Origin: Curtobacterium sp. GC_Cur_3
Lineage (GTDB): Bacteria; Actinomycetota; Actinomycetes; Actinomycetales; Microbacteriaceae
Direction of reading: 5' to 3'
DNA length: 37,626 nucleotides
Assembly: GCF_026544205.1 (NCBI RefSeq)
Contig: NZ_JALNUI010000033.1
Coordinates: forward strand, 1 to 37,626
The notes under the pieces are model-generated. The model searched no databases, had not been told where the DNA came from, and worked only from the letters and a program-made list of their open reading frames with translations. Of this stretch, positions 17,598-26,534 are shown one piece after another. A program made the position numbers and the translations under genes. How positions within the stretch are numbered: the stretch's first letter is position 1; each line of letters begins with the position of its first letter.

Positions 17598-18832
17598 GGC
17601 GCGGTGCGCTCCTGGTCGGTCGAGGTGAAGAGTCCGCGGGGCATCTGCCCGGTGGCGGGGTGTGCCGGCATGCGGACGGCGACGGCGAAGTCCTGTCCGC
17701 GCGGACCGGCGGTCATCGTGCCACCGGACAGGGTCGCACGCTCCCGCATCCCGACGAGTCCGTGGCCGGTGCCGGGTCCGGCGCGGCCGTCGTCCGAGCG
17801 ACGGTTCACGACGTCGATCTCGACCGTGTCGGGACGGTAGGTCAGGGACGCGTGCACCGGCGTCCCGCGTTCGCCGTGCTTGTAGGCGTTCGTCAGGCTC
17901 TCCTGCACGATCCGGTACACCGCGAGCTGCGTGCTCGTCGGCAGGCTGCTCGGGTCGCCGTTCCGTTCGATGTCGACCTCGAGGCCGACCTCGCGCATCT
18001 CCCCGACGAGCCGCTCGATGTCGTCGACGTCCGGCGTGGGCGTGGTGCCCTGCTCGTGCCGGAGCGCGCCCAGGAGTTCGCGCACGTCGCCGAGCGCTCG
18101 CCTGGCCGTGCTCGAGATCGTGCCGAGCGCCTGGTCGGCCACGGCCGGGTCGGCCTTCAACGCGTACCGGGCGCCGTCGGCCTGCGCGATGACCACCGCG
18201 AGGGAGTGCGCGACGATGTCGTGCATGTCCCGGGCGATGCTGACGCGCTCCTGCTCGACGGCGACGGCGCGGTCGGCCCGGGCGGCGTCGCGCTCGGCGA
18301 GCAGCTGGGCCTCTCGGCTCATGCGGGCCGTCTGCTGCGTGCGGGCCACCACGCCACCCAGCCACGGCAGCAGCAGCAGGGCGAGGACGACGATCAGGAC
18401 CGCGCCGACGACCTTCCCGGACTCGACCACGGGGCCGTACTCGGTCGGCTCGTTCGACCGGGTGATGAAGTCCGGGATGCCGACGTACAGGGCAGCCGTC
18501 ACGGCCCCGACGATCGCCGAGACCAGGCCGGCCAGCCGGACGCGACGACTGCCGTACGCGCTCGTCGTGTACATGACCCCGGCGATGAGGATGTTCGACG
18601 GGTCCGGCTGCTGACCGGTCACCATCTGCGCGATGGCCGTGACCCAGGCGACCGAGAGCGCCAGACCCGGCGACAGACGCCGGAGTGCCAGCGCCGCGGT
18701 CATCCCGACGACGATGAAGGCCTGGTCGCTCGTGAGGAGACCGGCCGACCCGACGAGCGCCACGACCACGCCGAGGGCCACGGCGACGACGACGTCGGTG
18801 ACGATCTGGCTGCGCAGCATGGGACGGAACAC
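17594..18832 (-). CDS. Sensor histidine kinase, HisKA_3 (NarL-partner) type
   Basis: A membrane sensor kinase of about 412 residues. The N-terminal 160 residues hold about five hydrophobic segments with short loops, so it may sense the membrane itself. The dimerisation domain has the phosphoacceptor histidine (H204) in IARDMHDIVAHSL, and the ATPase domain has the N box YRIVQESLTNAYKHG and the glycine box GHGLVGMRERA. I chose the GTG at 18832 because TACCGT lies six bases upstream, the leaderless pattern seen at other genes; the ATG at 18820 (four codons later) is the alternative. The stop overlaps the ATG of the response regulator. The signal is unknown; cell-envelope stress is a guess from the adjacent ABC exporter. 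Confidence 0.92.
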   Translation of the reverse strand: MFRPMLRSQIVTDVVVAVALGVVVALVGSAGLLTSDQAFIVVGMTAALALRRLSPGLALSVAWVTAIAQMVTGQQPDPSNILIAGVMYTTSAYGSRRVRLAGLVSAIVGAVTAALYVGIPDFITRSNEPTEYGPVVESGKVVGAVLIVVLALLLLPWLGGVVARTQQTARMSREAQLLAERDAARADRAVAVEQERVSIARDMHDIVAHSLAVVIAQADGARYALKADPAVADQALGTISSTARRALGDVRELLGALRHEQGTTPTPDVDDIERLVGEMREVGLEVDIERNGDPSSLPTSTQLAVYRIVQESLTNAYKHGERGTPVHASLTYRPDTVEIDVVNRRSDDGRAGPGTGHGLVGMRERATLSGGTMTAGPRGQDFAVAVRMPAHPATGQMPRGLFTSTDQERTAP

Positions 18833-18838
18833 GCGTCC

Positions 18839-18844
18839 ACGGTA
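18839..18844 (-). promoter_or_regulatory. Putative -10 box of the two-component operon (leaderless)
   Basis: TACCGT on the minus strand is six bases before the GTG at 18832. It lies in the 56-base gap after era, so the two-component genes probably have their own promoter. Confidence 0.45.
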
Positions 18845-18888
18845 CGGCTGGCCGGGCACGTGCGCGTCCGTCCGGCGGATGACCGGCG

Positions 18889-19827
18889 TCAGAAGCCCAG
18901 TCGCCCGAGCTGCTTCGGGTCGCGCTGCCACTCCTTGGCGACCTTCACGCGGATGTTGAGGTACACGTGGCGACCGCCGAGCAGCGACTCGATCTCGGCA
19001 CGCGCGCGGATGCCGACGTCCTTCAGCCGCTCGCCCTTGTGGCCGATGACGATGGACTTCTGGCTGTCCCGCTCGACGAACAGGTTCGCGAAGATCCGCA
19101 GCGGCCCGTTGGGGTCGTCGTCCGGGTCGGGTTCGACCATGTCCTCGATGAGCACGGCGAGGGAGTGCGGGAGTTCGTCGCGGACGCCCTCGAGCGCGGC
19201 TTCGCGGATGAGCTCGGAGATGCGCTCCTCGTTCGTCTCCTCGGTGATCGCGTCCGCGCCGTAGAGCGCCGGGGACTCGGGCATCAGCCGGGTGATCTCC
19301 ATCAGCAGGGCGTCGAGCTGGGTGCCCTCGGTGCCCGAGGTCGGCACGATGGCGTCCCACTCGCGGAGCGCGGAGACGGCGAGGAGCTGCTGGGCGATCT
19401 TCTCCTTGCCGGCGCGGTCGACCTTCGTCACGATCGCGACCTTCTTGGCGCGCGGGAAGTGGTCGAGCGTCTCGTTGATGAAGCGGTCGCCCGGGCCGAT
19501 CGGCTCGTTGGCCGGCACGCAGAACCCGATGACGTCGACGTCACCGAGCGTGGACTGGACGAGGTCGTTGAGGCGCTCGCCGAGGAGCGTGCGCGGGCGG
19601 TGCACACCGGGGGTGTCGACGATGATCACCTGGCCGTCGGGACGGTGCACGATGCCGCGGATGGCCCGTCGCGTGGTCTGCGGCTTCGAGGAGGTGATCG
19701 CGACCTTCTCGCCGACGAGCGCGTTCGTCAGGGTGGACTTGCCGACGTTCGGGCGTCCGACGAACGACACGAAGCCGGCTCGGTAGGTGATGGGACGCTC
19801 GGTGGCGCCGTCGTCGGTGTCGCTCAT
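18889..19827 (-). CDS. era: GTPase Era
   Basis: An essential GTPase that binds the 3' end of 16S rRNA and couples 30S assembly to the cell cycle. The 312-residue protein has G1 GRPNVGKS (24-31), switch region KPQTTRRAIRGI, G3 DTPG (71-74), G4 TKVD (134-137), and a C-terminal KH domain with VIGHKGERLKDVG. A Glu/Asp-rich loop (EPDPDDDPNGP) lies between the domains. Its ATG overlaps the TGA of the CorC-like gene (ATGA); it ends the HIT-phoH-ybeY-corC-era run, in which era and ybeY both act in ribosome maturation. Confidence 0.97.
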   Translation of the reverse strand: MSDTDDGATERPITYRAGFVSFVGRPNVGKSTLTNALVGEKVAITSSKPQTTRRAIRGIVHRPDGQVIIVDTPGVHRPRTLLGERLNDLVQSTLGDVDVIGFCVPANEPIGPGDRFINETLDHFPRAKKVAIVTKVDRAGKEKIAQQLLAVSALREWDAIVPTSGTEGTQLDALLMEITRLMPESPALYGADAITEETNEERISELIREAALEGVRDELPHSLAVLIEDMVEPDPDDDPNGPLRIFANLFVERDSQKSIVIGHKGERLKDVGIRARAEIESLLGGRHVYLNIRVKVAKEWQRDPKQLGRLGF

Positions 19828-21155
19828 GCGGAGTGGGTTCCCGTCGTGGTGGTTGCGAAGCCGTCGAACGCCTGCTCGACGCGCTCGAGGGCGTCGGTGC
19901 GCTCGGCGAGCACGGAGATGAGGTGGCGGCGCTTGCCCTCGACCCGGTCGGCGGTCAGGACGACCCCGGAGACGGTCACGGACTCCCCCGCGGTGGCGAG
20001 GTGGCCGAGCTCCTTGGTGAGCAGACCGCCGGCGGTGTCGACGTCGTCGTCGTCGAGGTCGATCCCGAACAGGTCGCCGAGGTCGTCGATCGGCATCCGG
20101 GCGGAGACCCGCCAGACGCCGTCGCCGAGGTCGACGCGGTCGACCACCGTGCGGTCGTACTCGTCGGAGATGTCGCCGACGAGTTCCTCGATGAGGTCCT
20201 CCATCGTCACGAGCCCGGCGACTCCCCCGTACTCGTCGACGACGAGCACCAGGTGGTTCTTCGCCGCCTGCATGTGGCGCAGGGTGTCGTCGGCGTGCTT
20301 GGACTCGGGGACGAACTCTGCGACGCGCAGGAGCGACGTGACCGGTCGCCCGCCCGCGTTCTTGCTCTCGTACAGCGCACGAGCGAGATCACGCAGGTAG
20401 ACGACCCCGAGGACGTCGTCGCTGTCCCGCCCGGTGACGGGCATCCGGGACACCCCGGCGGCGAGGAACTGCTCCATCACGGCCGACAGCGTGTCGGCGG
20501 CGTCCGCGGTGACCATGTCGGTGCGTGGCACCATGACCTCGCGCACCAGAGTGTCGCTGAACTCGAAGACGGAGTGGATGAGCTCGCGGTCGTCGGCTTC
20601 GAGGACGTTGCTCTCGGTGGCCTCGTCGACGAGGGACAGCAGCTGCTCCTCGCTGGAGACGCTCGACGTGCTGCCGTTGCGCCCCGGCGTGACCCGGTCG
20701 CCGATCACGACGAGGAGTCCGGCGAGCGGCCCGAGCACGATGCGCACGGTGTGGATCAGCCCACCGGTGAGCCCGACGAGCTGCTCCGGGTGTGCCCGTC
20801 CGACGCTGCGGGGGCTCGACCCGACCAGGACGAACGACACGGCCGTCATGATCGCGGCGGACACGATGAGTGCCAGCCACCAGGTGTCGAGCACGCTGAA
20901 CAGCGCGATCGTGACGAGCACGGCGGCGGCGGTCTCCGCCAGCACACGGAAGAAGTTCAGCGCGTTGACGTGGGCACCGACGTCGTCGGCGATGGCCTCG
21001 ATCGCGCGACGGCGCTTGTGGCCCTTGGCGATCTCGTCGAGGTCGGCGCGGGACGACACGGCGAGTGCGGCGTCGGCGGACGCGAGCAGACCGCCGAGGA
21101 CCACGAGCACGAACGCCACCGCGAGGAGGGCGGCGACGAGGAGCACTGCCGTCAC
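19824..21155 (-). CDS. Hemolysin/CorC family CNNM-type transporter (CBS domains)
   Basis: A 443-residue membrane protein of the CorC/HlyC (UPF0053) family, linked in relatives to Mg2+ or Co2+ transport. The N-terminal DUF21/CNNM domain has hydrophobic segments (about 1-30, 60-85, 88-110 and 130-150), followed by two CBS domains starting at [12 protein letters not shown] and with [24 protein letters not shown] in the second, and a C-terminal CorC_HlyC domain ([15 protein letters not shown]). I chose the GTG at 21155, which overlaps the ybeY stop (GTGA) and has GAGGG just before it; the longer frame is not supported. Despite the name hemolysin, no toxin role is implied. The ligand of the CBS pair is unknown. 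Confidence 0.93.
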   Translation of the reverse strand: MTAVLLVAALLAVAFVLVVLGGLLASADAALAVSSRADLDEIAKGHKRRRAIEAIADDVGAHVNALNFFRVLAETAAAVLVTIALFSVLDTWWLALIVSAAIMTAVSFVLVGSSPRSVGRAHPEQLVGLTGGLIHTVRIVLGPLAGLLVVIGDRVTPGRNGSTSSVSSEEQLLSLVDEATESNVLEADDRELIHSVFEFSDTLVREVMVPRTDMVTADAADTLSAVMEQFLAAGVSRMPVTGRDSDDVLGVVYLRDLARALYESKNAGGRPVTSLLRVAEFVPESKHADDTLRHMQAAKNHLVLVVDEYGGVAGLVTMEDLIEELVGDISDEYDRTVVDRVDLGDGVWRVSARMPIDDLGDLFGIDLDDDDVDTAGGLLTKELGHLATAGESVTVSGVVLTADRVEGKRRHLISVLAERTDALERVEQAFDGFATTTTGTHSA

Positions 21156-21613
21156 CGCCCTCGGCGCTGTGCGGCGAACCCGGCGAGGATCTCCCCCTGC
21201 AGCCCGAACATCTCGGCCTTCTCGTCGGGCTCCGCGTGGTCGAAGCCCAACAGGTGCAGGATGCCGTGGCACGTCAGCAGCAGGAGCTCGTCCGTGGTGG
21301 AGTGCCCGGCGGTCTTCGCCTGGGCCTCGGCCACCTGCGGGCAGAGCACGATGTCGCCGAGCAGCCCGGCCGGGGTCGGCTCGTCCTCGGTGCCCGGGCG
21401 GAGCTCGTCCATCGGGAAGCTCAGGACGTCGGTCGGGCCCGGCTCGTCCATCCACCGGATGTGCAGCTGCTCCATCGCGCCCTCGTCGACGAGCACGACG
21501 GCGAGTTCCGCGTCGGCGTGCACGTGCATGGCGTCCAGCGCGAACGCGGCGAGGCGCTGGATGGCATCGTCGTCGACCGCGACGCCGGACTCGTTGTTGA
21601 GCTCGATGCTCAC
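21152..21613 (-). CDS. ybeY: rRNA maturation RNase YbeY
   Basis: A small single-strand-specific endoribonuclease of 153 residues that matures 16S rRNA and takes part in ribosome quality control. The zinc triad is H116, H120 and H126 in [17 protein letters not shown], and the upstream LGDIVLCPQ segment is typical. The start is GTG and overlaps the phoH stop (GTGA); the stop overlaps the GTG of the CorC-like gene. Its position between phoH and a CorC-like gene is the usual bacterial arrangement and suggests joint control with era. Confidence 0.97.
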   Translation of the reverse strand: MSIELNNESGVAVDDDAIQRLAAFALDAMHVHADAELAVVLVDEGAMEQLHIRWMDEPGPTDVLSFPMDELRPGTEDEPTPAGLLGDIVLCPQVAEAQAKTAGHSTTDELLLLTCHGILHLLGFDHAEPDEKAEMFGLQGEILAGFAAQRRGR

Positions 21614-22650
21614 CGGGCGCCTCCTCTGGCGTCGTTCCTCGTGCTGGACTGGCGGCGCTCCGCCTGCTCGACGAGCCGCTGCTCGTCGTAGACGGTGTAG
21701 GCGTCGACGATCCGACCGACGAGGGTGTGGCGGACCACGTCCTCGCTCCCGAGCCGGGCGAAGTGGATGTCCTCGACCTCGGACAGGATCTGCGTGACCA
21801 GCCGCAGGCCGGAGACGTTGCCCGGCAGGTCGACCTGGGTGATGTCGCCGGTGATGACCATCCGCGACCCGAACCCGAGGCGCGTGAGGAACATCTTCAT
21901 CTGCTCGGGCGTGGTGTTCTGGGCCTCGTCGAGCACCACGAATGAGTCGTTGAGCGTGCGACCGCGCATGTACGCGAGCGGTGCGACCTCGACCGTGCCG
22001 GCTGCCAGGAGCTTCGGGACCAGTTCGGGGTCCATCATCTCGTTGAGCGCGTCGTACAGCGGGCGGAGGTACGGGTCGATCTTGTCCGTCAGCGTGCCGG
22101 GCAGGAACCCGAGCCGCTCGCCGGCCTCCACCGCGGGGCGGGTCAGGATGATGCGCGTGACCTCGCGCCGCTGCAGGGCCTGGACCGCCTTGGCCATGGC
22201 GAGGTAGGTCTTGCCGGTGCCGGCGGGGCCGATGCCGAACGTGATCGTGTTCTCGTCGATGGCGTCGACGTACCGGCGCTGTCCGTCCGTCTTCGGACGC
22301 ACGGACTTGCCGCGGCTCGACACGATCGGGGCGCCGTAGACGTCCGCGGGGCTGCGGGCCTCGTCGATGATGCGGGCGGACGTCGGGATGTCCGACTGGC
22401 CGATGTCCTGGCCGCGCTTGACCATGTCCACGAGCTCGTCGACGAGCGCGCGGGCACGGGCGACGTCGCGCTCCGGGCCGGTCAGGGTGACCTGGTTGCC
22501 GCGGACGAGCACGCGGACGCCGGGGTACTGGCGTTCGACGGTCTTCAGCAGTCGGTCCTGTGGGCCGAGGAGCTGGACCATCGCGATCCCGTCGACGGCG
22601 AGTTCCGAGACGGCTTCGGTCTCGGTGGGTGCGGTGTCGTCAGCTGGCAA
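21610..22650 (-). CDS. phoH: PhoH family ATPase
   Basis: A P-loop ATPase of 346 residues, related to PhoH/YbeZ, which acts with YbeY in rRNA processing in other bacteria. It has an N-terminal KH-like segment ([19 protein letters not shown]), Walker A GPAGTGKT (141-148), [19 protein letters not shown], the Walker B region with [20 protein letters not shown], and GITGD-like [13 protein letters not shown] chose the TTG at 22650 because GGAAGG lies upstream at good spacing; no earlier start is suitable and the next ATG would delete the N-terminal domain. The start overlaps the HIT gene by 11 bases, and the stop overlaps ybeY. Confidence 0.94.
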   Translation of the reverse strand: MPADDTAPTETEAVSELAVDGIAMVQLLGPQDRLLKTVERQYPGVRVLVRGNQVTLTGPERDVARARALVDELVDMVKRGQDIGQSDIPTSARIIDEARSPADVYGAPIVSSRGKSVRPKTDGQRRYVDAIDENTITFGIGPAGTGKTYLAMAKAVQALQRREVTRIILTRPAVEAGERLGFLPGTLTDKIDPYLRPLYDALNEMMDPELVPKLLAAGTVEVAPLAYMRGRTLNDSFVVLDEAQNTTPEQMKMFLTRLGFGSRMVITGDITQVDLPGNVSGLRLVTQILSEVEDIHFARLGSEDVVRHTLVGRIVDAYTVYDEQRLVEQAERRQSSTRNDARGGAR

Positions 22651-22981
22651 GGGTGCCTTCCTGCAGGTCGCCTGCGAGTACGTGTGCGTGCACGTGGAAC
22701 ACGGTCTGTCCGACGGTCTCGCCGGTGTTGAAGACGAGCCGGTACTGCCCGCCCGAGCGCTCGTCGGCGATGCGCTGGGCGGTCGCGACGACGTGCGCCA
22801 GGAGGTCCGGGTCACCGGCCGCGAGCTCGGTGACGTTCCGGTACTGCTCGGTCTTCGGGACGACGAGGACGTGGACCGGGGCCTTCGGGGCGATGTCCTC
22901 GAACGCGATGACGCGGTCGTCCTCGGCCACGATGGTCGCCGGGACGTCGCGCGCGACGATCTTCGAGAAGATGCTGCTCAT
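22640..22981 (-). CDS. HIT (histidine triad) family protein
   Basis: A nucleotide-binding hydrolase of 113 residues of the HinT group, which cleaves AMP-conjugates such as adenosine phosphoramidates. The triad is H96-V-H98-A-H100 followed by VLAG; the N-terminal SIFSKIVARDVPA and PKAPVHVLVVPK segments match the family. A TACGAT box six bases before the ATG suggests a leaderless promoter for the HIT-phoH-ybeY-corC-era run, separate from the upstream hrcA-dnaJ-rsmE operon. It overlaps phoH by 11 bases. Confidence 0.95.
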   Translation of the reverse strand: MSSIFSKIVARDVPATIVAEDDRVIAFEDIAPKAPVHVLVVPKTEQYRNVTELAAGDPDLLAHVVATAQRIADERSGGQYRLVFNTGETVGQTVFHVHAHVLAGDLQEGTLAS

Positions 22982-22987
22982 GGTCCC

Positions 22988-22993
22988 ATCGTA
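22988..22993 (-). promoter_or_regulatory. Putative -10 box of the HIT-phoH-ybeY-corC-era operon
   Basis: TACGAT on the minus strand ends six bases before the HIT gene ATG, in the 65-base gap after rsmE. This fits a leaderless start for the downstream operon; readthrough from rsmE is also possible. Confidence 0.5.
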
Positions 22994-23046
22994 GGACGCC
23001 CGACCGACGCCGGGCCGTGCGGGTGCGACGGTGCTGCGCGAGGCGG

Positions 23047-23784
23047 TCACCATCGGCCGAGCCGGGCCTGCAGGACCGCCAGCGCCGCGGGGCCGGCGGT
23101 GGAGGTGCGCAGGACGGTGTCGCCGAGTCGGACCCGCACCGCTCCGGCCGCTTCGAGGCGGTCGAGCTCGGAGCCGTCGATGCCGCCCTCTGGCCCGACG
23201 ACCAGGGCGATCTCGGTGGCGTCGGCCGGGGGCTCCCAGGTGGCGAGCCGCTCGGTCGCGGTGGGGTCGAGCAGCACCAGCACGACGCCGTCCGAGGACG
23301 ACGCCGCGAGCTGCGCGGTCGTCATCGGCGGGTCCACCGAGGGCACGCGCGACCGGATGGCCTGCTTCGCGGCCTCGTGCGCGATCGCTGCCCACCGGGA
23401 ACGGCCCTTCTCCACCTTGGCGCCGTCCCAGCGGGAGACGCTGCGCGCCGCCGACCACGGGACCACGCGGTCGACGCCGATCTCGGTGGCTGCCTGCACC
23501 GCCATCTCGTCGCGCCCGCCCTTCGCGAGGGCCTGCACGAGGGTCAGTGACGGGGACGGGGAGTCCTCGACCACCACGGACGCGACCGACAGCACGAGCG
23601 CGTCACGTCCGACGGACTCGACCGTGCCGAGCACGACGGTGCCGCGGCCGTCGCCGATGCGGAGGGTCTCCCCGACGCGCACCCGGGCGACCGTGGTGGC
23701 GTGGCGGCCCTCGGCACCGTCGAGCGCGACGGAGTCCCCGACGGTCACGCCGTCGAGGGACTCCACCAGGTAGAGCGAGGCCAT
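23047..23784 (-). CDS. rsmE: 16S rRNA (uracil(1498)-N(3))-methyltransferase
   Basis: Methylates N3 of U1498 in the 30S subunit, using SAM. The 245-residue product has an N-terminal PUA-like domain (GRHATTVARVRVGETLRIGDG) and a C-terminal SPOUT-fold methyltransferase with the knot motifs ALVVGPEGGIDGSEL and LGDTVLRTSTAGPAALA; KGGRDEMAVQAATEIGV is in the middle. The ATG overlaps the TGA of dnaJ by one base (TGATG), so translation is coupled. It is the last gene of hrcA-dnaJ-rsmE, a conserved actinobacterial group. Confidence 0.95.
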   Translation of the reverse strand: MASLYLVESLDGVTVGDSVALDGAEGRHATTVARVRVGETLRIGDGRGTVVLGTVESVGRDALVLSVASVVVEDSPSPSLTLVQALAKGGRDEMAVQAATEIGVDRVVPWSAARSVSRWDGAKVEKGRSRWAAIAHEAAKQAIRSRVPSVDPPMTTAQLAASSSDGVVLVLLDPTATERLATWEPPADATEIALVVGPEGGIDGSELDRLEAAGAVRVRLGDTVLRTSTAGPAALAVLQARLGRW

Positions 23785-24899
23785 CAGAAGTTGAAGAACC
23801 GGTCGCGCAGCTTGCCGAACATGCCCTGCTGGAACCGTGCGAGCTGCGGCGCCGCGGACCTGTGCGACTTCGCGAGCTGCTCGACGAGCTGGCGCTCCTT
23901 GTGCGAGAGCTTCGTCGGGGTCACGACCTGCACGCCGACCCGGAGGTCGCCACGCCCGCTGCCGCGGAGCTTCGTGATGCCGCGGTCCTTGATGACGAGG
24001 ACGTCGGCGCTCTGAACGCCCGGGCGGACCTCGAGCTCGACCGGGCCGTCGAGGCCGTCGATCGTCGTCGTGGTGCCGAGGATCGCGTCGGTCATCTGGA
24101 CCTCGAGCGTGGCGAGCAGGTCGTCACCGTCGCGGCTGAAGACGTCGTGGTGGTGCACCCGGACCTCGAGGAACAGGTCACCGGAGGGTCCACCGGCCGG
24201 GCCGACCTCGCCCTGACCGGGCATCTGGAGGCGCAGACCGGAGTCGACACCGGCGGGGATGTCGACCGGGATGGTGCGACGGGCGCGGACGCGACCCTGG
24301 CCCTGGCACGTCGGGCAGGGGTTCGGGATGACGGTGCCGTGGCCACGGCAGGTACCGCACGGCGCGCTCGTCACGACGTTGCCGAGGAGCGACCGGACCT
24401 GGCGCTGGATGGAGCCGGACCCGCCGCAGATGTCGCACGTGCGCGGGCTGGTGCCCGGTGCGCAGCAGGAGCCGCCGCACGTCTCGCAGAGGACCGCGGT
24501 GTCGACCTCGACGTCCTTGTGCGTGCCGAAGACGACCTCGTCGAGGTCGACGTCGATGCGCAGCAGGGCGTCCTGCCCGCGCTCGGCCCGGCTGCGGGGA
24601 CCGCTGCCACGACCGCCACCGGCACCGCCGCCGAAGAAGGCGTCGAAGATGTCGCTGAAGCCGGCCGCACCACCACCGCCGAAGGGGCTGTCGGCCGCGG
24701 GGCCGGCGTCGTAGCGGCGCCGCTGCTCGGGGTCGCTCAGCACGTCGTACGCGTGCGTGACGTCCTTGAAGCGTTCGGCGGCGTCGGGGCTCGGGTTCAC
24801 GTCCGGGTGGAGTTCCCGCGCGAGTCGGCGGTACGCCTTCTTGATGTCGGTGTCGGCCGCGTCACGCGGGACACCGAGGACGTCGTAGTGGTCTGCCAC
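23784..24899 (-). CDS. dnaJ: Molecular chaperone DnaJ
   Basis: J-domain co-chaperone of Hsp70 (371 residues). The J domain (about 4-66) has HPD at 31-33, followed by a Gly/Phe-rich stretch and four cysteine motifs: CETC (138-141), CDIC (155-158), CGTC (181-184) and CPTC (195-198). The first motif continues GGSCC where GxG is usual, with two additional cysteines at 145-146. The C-terminal substrate domains follow. The start is GTG, with GAGGG four to five bases upstream. It lies 45 bases after hrcA and is presumably cotranscribed from the CIRCE-controlled promoter; this matches the secondary DnaJ of actinobacteria, distinct from the dnaK-linked copy. Confidence 0.96.
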   Translation of the reverse strand: MADHYDVLGVPRDAADTDIKKAYRRLARELHPDVNPSPDAAERFKDVTHAYDVLSDPEQRRRYDAGPAADSPFGGGGAAGFSDIFDAFFGGGAGGGRGSGPRSRAERGQDALLRIDVDLDEVVFGTHKDVEVDTAVLCETCGGSCCAPGTSPRTCDICGGSGSIQRQVRSLLGNVVTSAPCGTCRGHGTVIPNPCPTCQGQGRVRARRTIPVDIPAGVDSGLRLQMPGQGEVGPAGGPSGDLFLEVRVHHHDVFSRDGDDLLATLEVQMTDAILGTTTTIDGLDGPVELEVRPGVQSADVLVIKDRGITKLRGSGRGDLRVGVQVVTPTKLSHKERQLVEQLAKSHRSAAPQLARFQQGMFGKLRDRFFNF

Positions 24900-24944
24900 G
24901 TATCCCTCAGTTGTGTTCGTCGGTGGGTCGGATGATGGGGGTCG

Positions 24945-25967
24945 TCAATTCTCGCCGAGGAGCCTGGAGAGGTACCGGGCGACTGCCCGCACCGCCGCCA
25001 TGTTCGAGCCGTAGTCCATGCGCGTGGGTCCGAGGACGCCCAGCCGGGCGACCTCTCCACCGGCGGCGACGTACCCGCCGGCCACGATGCTCGTCGCGTC
25101 GAGGCCGTACTCCGCGTTCTCGACGCCGATGCGCGCCGTCACGGAGACGTCGTCCAGCTGCATCTCCCCGAACAACCGGAGCAGGGTCACCTGTTCCTCG
25201 ATGGCTTCGAGCACGGGGAAGAGCCCGCCGGAGAAGTCCTGCTCGCTCTTGGCGAGGTTGGCGGCACCGGCCATGAGCAGGCGGTCCTGCCGGTTGGCAG
25301 CGACCTGCTCGATGAGCGTCGCGACGACCACGCCCGCCAGGGTCTGCGAGTCGGGGCGGATCTGCGCGGGGATCGCCCGCAGCGCGGTGGGGACGTCCTG
25401 CAGCGGGAGCCCGACGGTCGCGCCGTTGAGCACCGACCGCAGTTCGACCAGGGCGGACTCGTGGAGCCGGACGTCGGTCTCCACCACGCGCTGCTCGACC
25501 CTGGCGGTGTCGGTGATGAGCACGACCATCAGACGGGTGTCGCCGAGACGGACGAGTTCGACGTGCTGTACCCGGGCGCGCACCATCGACGGGTACTGCA
25601 CCAGGGCGACCTGGTTGGTCAGCTGACTGAGCAGCCGGACGGTGCGACTGAGGACGTCGTCGAGGTCGTTGGACGCCCCGAGGAAGGTCTCGATGGCGTG
25701 CCGTTGCGCACTCGAGAGCGGACGGGCCGCAGCGAGGTGGTCGACGAAGACGCGGTAGCCCTTGTCCGTCGGCACCCGGCCGGACGAGGTGTGCGGGGCG
25801 ATGATGAGCTGCTCGTCCTCGAGCAGCGCCATGTCGTTGCGGATCGTCGCGGCGCTGACCCCGAAGGCGTGCCGGTCGACGATGGACTTCGACCCGACGG
25901 GCTCGCGTGACGAGACGTAGTCGCGCACGATGGCCTTGAGGACCTCGAGGGAACGTTCACTGACCAC
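24945..25967 (-). CDS. hrcA: Heat-inducible transcriptional repressor HrcA
   Basis: Repressor of heat-shock genes that binds CIRCE operators and depends on GroEL for its activity. The 340-residue protein has an N-terminal winged helix (SREPVGSKSIVDR; VSAATIRNDMALLEDE), a dimerisation domain and the C-terminal GAF-like part ending with GVLGPTRMDYGSNMAAVRAV. I chose the GTG at 25967, which has GGAAGGGG at suitable spacing; longer in-frame readings have no support. A CIRCE element lies 21 bases upstream, so hrcA and dnaJ are very likely autoregulated. GroEL operons elsewhere would share the operator (established for the family). Confidence 0.97.
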   Translation of the reverse strand: MVSERSLEVLKAIVRDYVSSREPVGSKSIVDRHAFGVSAATIRNDMALLEDEQLIIAPHTSSGRVPTDKGYRVFVDHLAAARPLSSAQRHAIETFLGASNDLDDVLSRTVRLLSQLTNQVALVQYPSMVRARVQHVELVRLGDTRLMVVLITDTARVEQRVVETDVRLHESALVELRSVLNGATVGLPLQDVPTALRAIPAQIRPDSQTLAGVVVATLIEQVAANRQDRLLMAGAANLAKSEQDFSGGLFPVLEAIEEQVTLLRLFGEMQLDDVSVTARIGVENAEYGLDATSIVAGGYVAAGGEVARLGVLGPTRMDYGSNMAAVRAVARYLSRLLGEN

Positions 25968-25987
25968 CGGGACCCCTTCCACGCGTG

Positions 25988-26019
25988 CTGGCACTCGGAC
26001 GTGTCGAGTGCTGATCCTA
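25988..26019 (-). promoter_or_regulatory. CIRCE operator and -10 box of hrcA-dnaJ
   Basis: CTGGCACTC, nine bases and GAGTGCTGA (25988-26014) match the CIRCE consensus TTAGCACTC-N9-GAGTGCTAA, with the expected spacing and inner seven bases of each arm fully or nearly conserved. A TAGGAT box on the minus strand (26019-26014) overlaps its upstream edge, so bound HrcA would cover the transcription start. Confidence 0.9.
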
Positions 26020-26063
26020 CGCCTGCACACCGACACGCTCGGACTTCTCCGGGGGCCGGTCGC

Positions 26064-26069
26064 TACGCT
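26064..26069 (+). promoter_or_regulatory. Putative -10 box of the DUF4870 gene (leaderless)
   Basis: TACGCT is six bases before the ATG at 26076, with no ribosome binding site. The 50-base gap to the CIRCE region is shared by two divergent promoters. Confidence 0.5.
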
Positions 26070-26075
26070 GCCGCC

Positions 26076-26534
26076 ATGAGCTACGGACACGAGCAGGACG
26101 GCGCCACAGGCCCCGGACAGCCCCGCCCCGGCGACTACGCCCACCAGCCCCATCCGCAGGGCTTCGGCCAGCAGCCCGGCGGCCCGCAGTACCAGCCGCC
26201 GCAGCCGCTGACGCCCGAGGACCAGCGCCTCTGGGCGACGCTCACCCACATCGGCGGGATCTTCTTCAGCTTCGTCGCACCACTCGTCGCTTACTTCGTG
26301 CTCCGCGACCGCGGTGGCTTCGTCCGCGAGCACACCCGGGTGTCGCTGAACTTCTTCATCACGATGGCGATCGCGGACGTGATCGGCGTCGTCACGAGCT
26401 GGCTCGGCATCGGCCTCCTGGTGCTCCTGGCCGTCCGGGTCGTCTCGATCGTGTTCGCGATCATGGCCGCCGTGGCCGCCAACCAGGGGCGCTTCTACCG
26501 CTACCCGCTGTCGATCGAGTTCGTGAAGGCCTAG
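26076..26534 (+). CDS. DUF4870 domain membrane protein
   Basis: A 152-residue protein of unknown function. The first 50 residues are Gln/Pro/Gly-rich and probably disordered; the DUF4870 core starts at LTPEDQRLWATLTHIGGIFF and spans about three hydrophobic segments (about 58-75, 90-108 and 110-133), with the conserved VREHTRVSLNFF between. I chose the ATG at 26076, after a TANNNT box; an in-frame upstream start would run through the CIRCE region. It is divergent from hrcA, and its stop codon overlaps that of hemW (convergent, CTAG), with no terminator between. Confidence 0.9.
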   Translation: MSYGHEQDGATGPGQPRPGDYAHQPHPQGFGQQPGGPQYQPPQPLTPEDQRLWATLTHIGGIFFSFVAPLVAYFVLRDRGGFVREHTRVSLNFFITMAIADVIGVVTSWLGIGLLVLLAVRVVSIVFAIMAAVAANQGRFYRYPLSIEFVKA

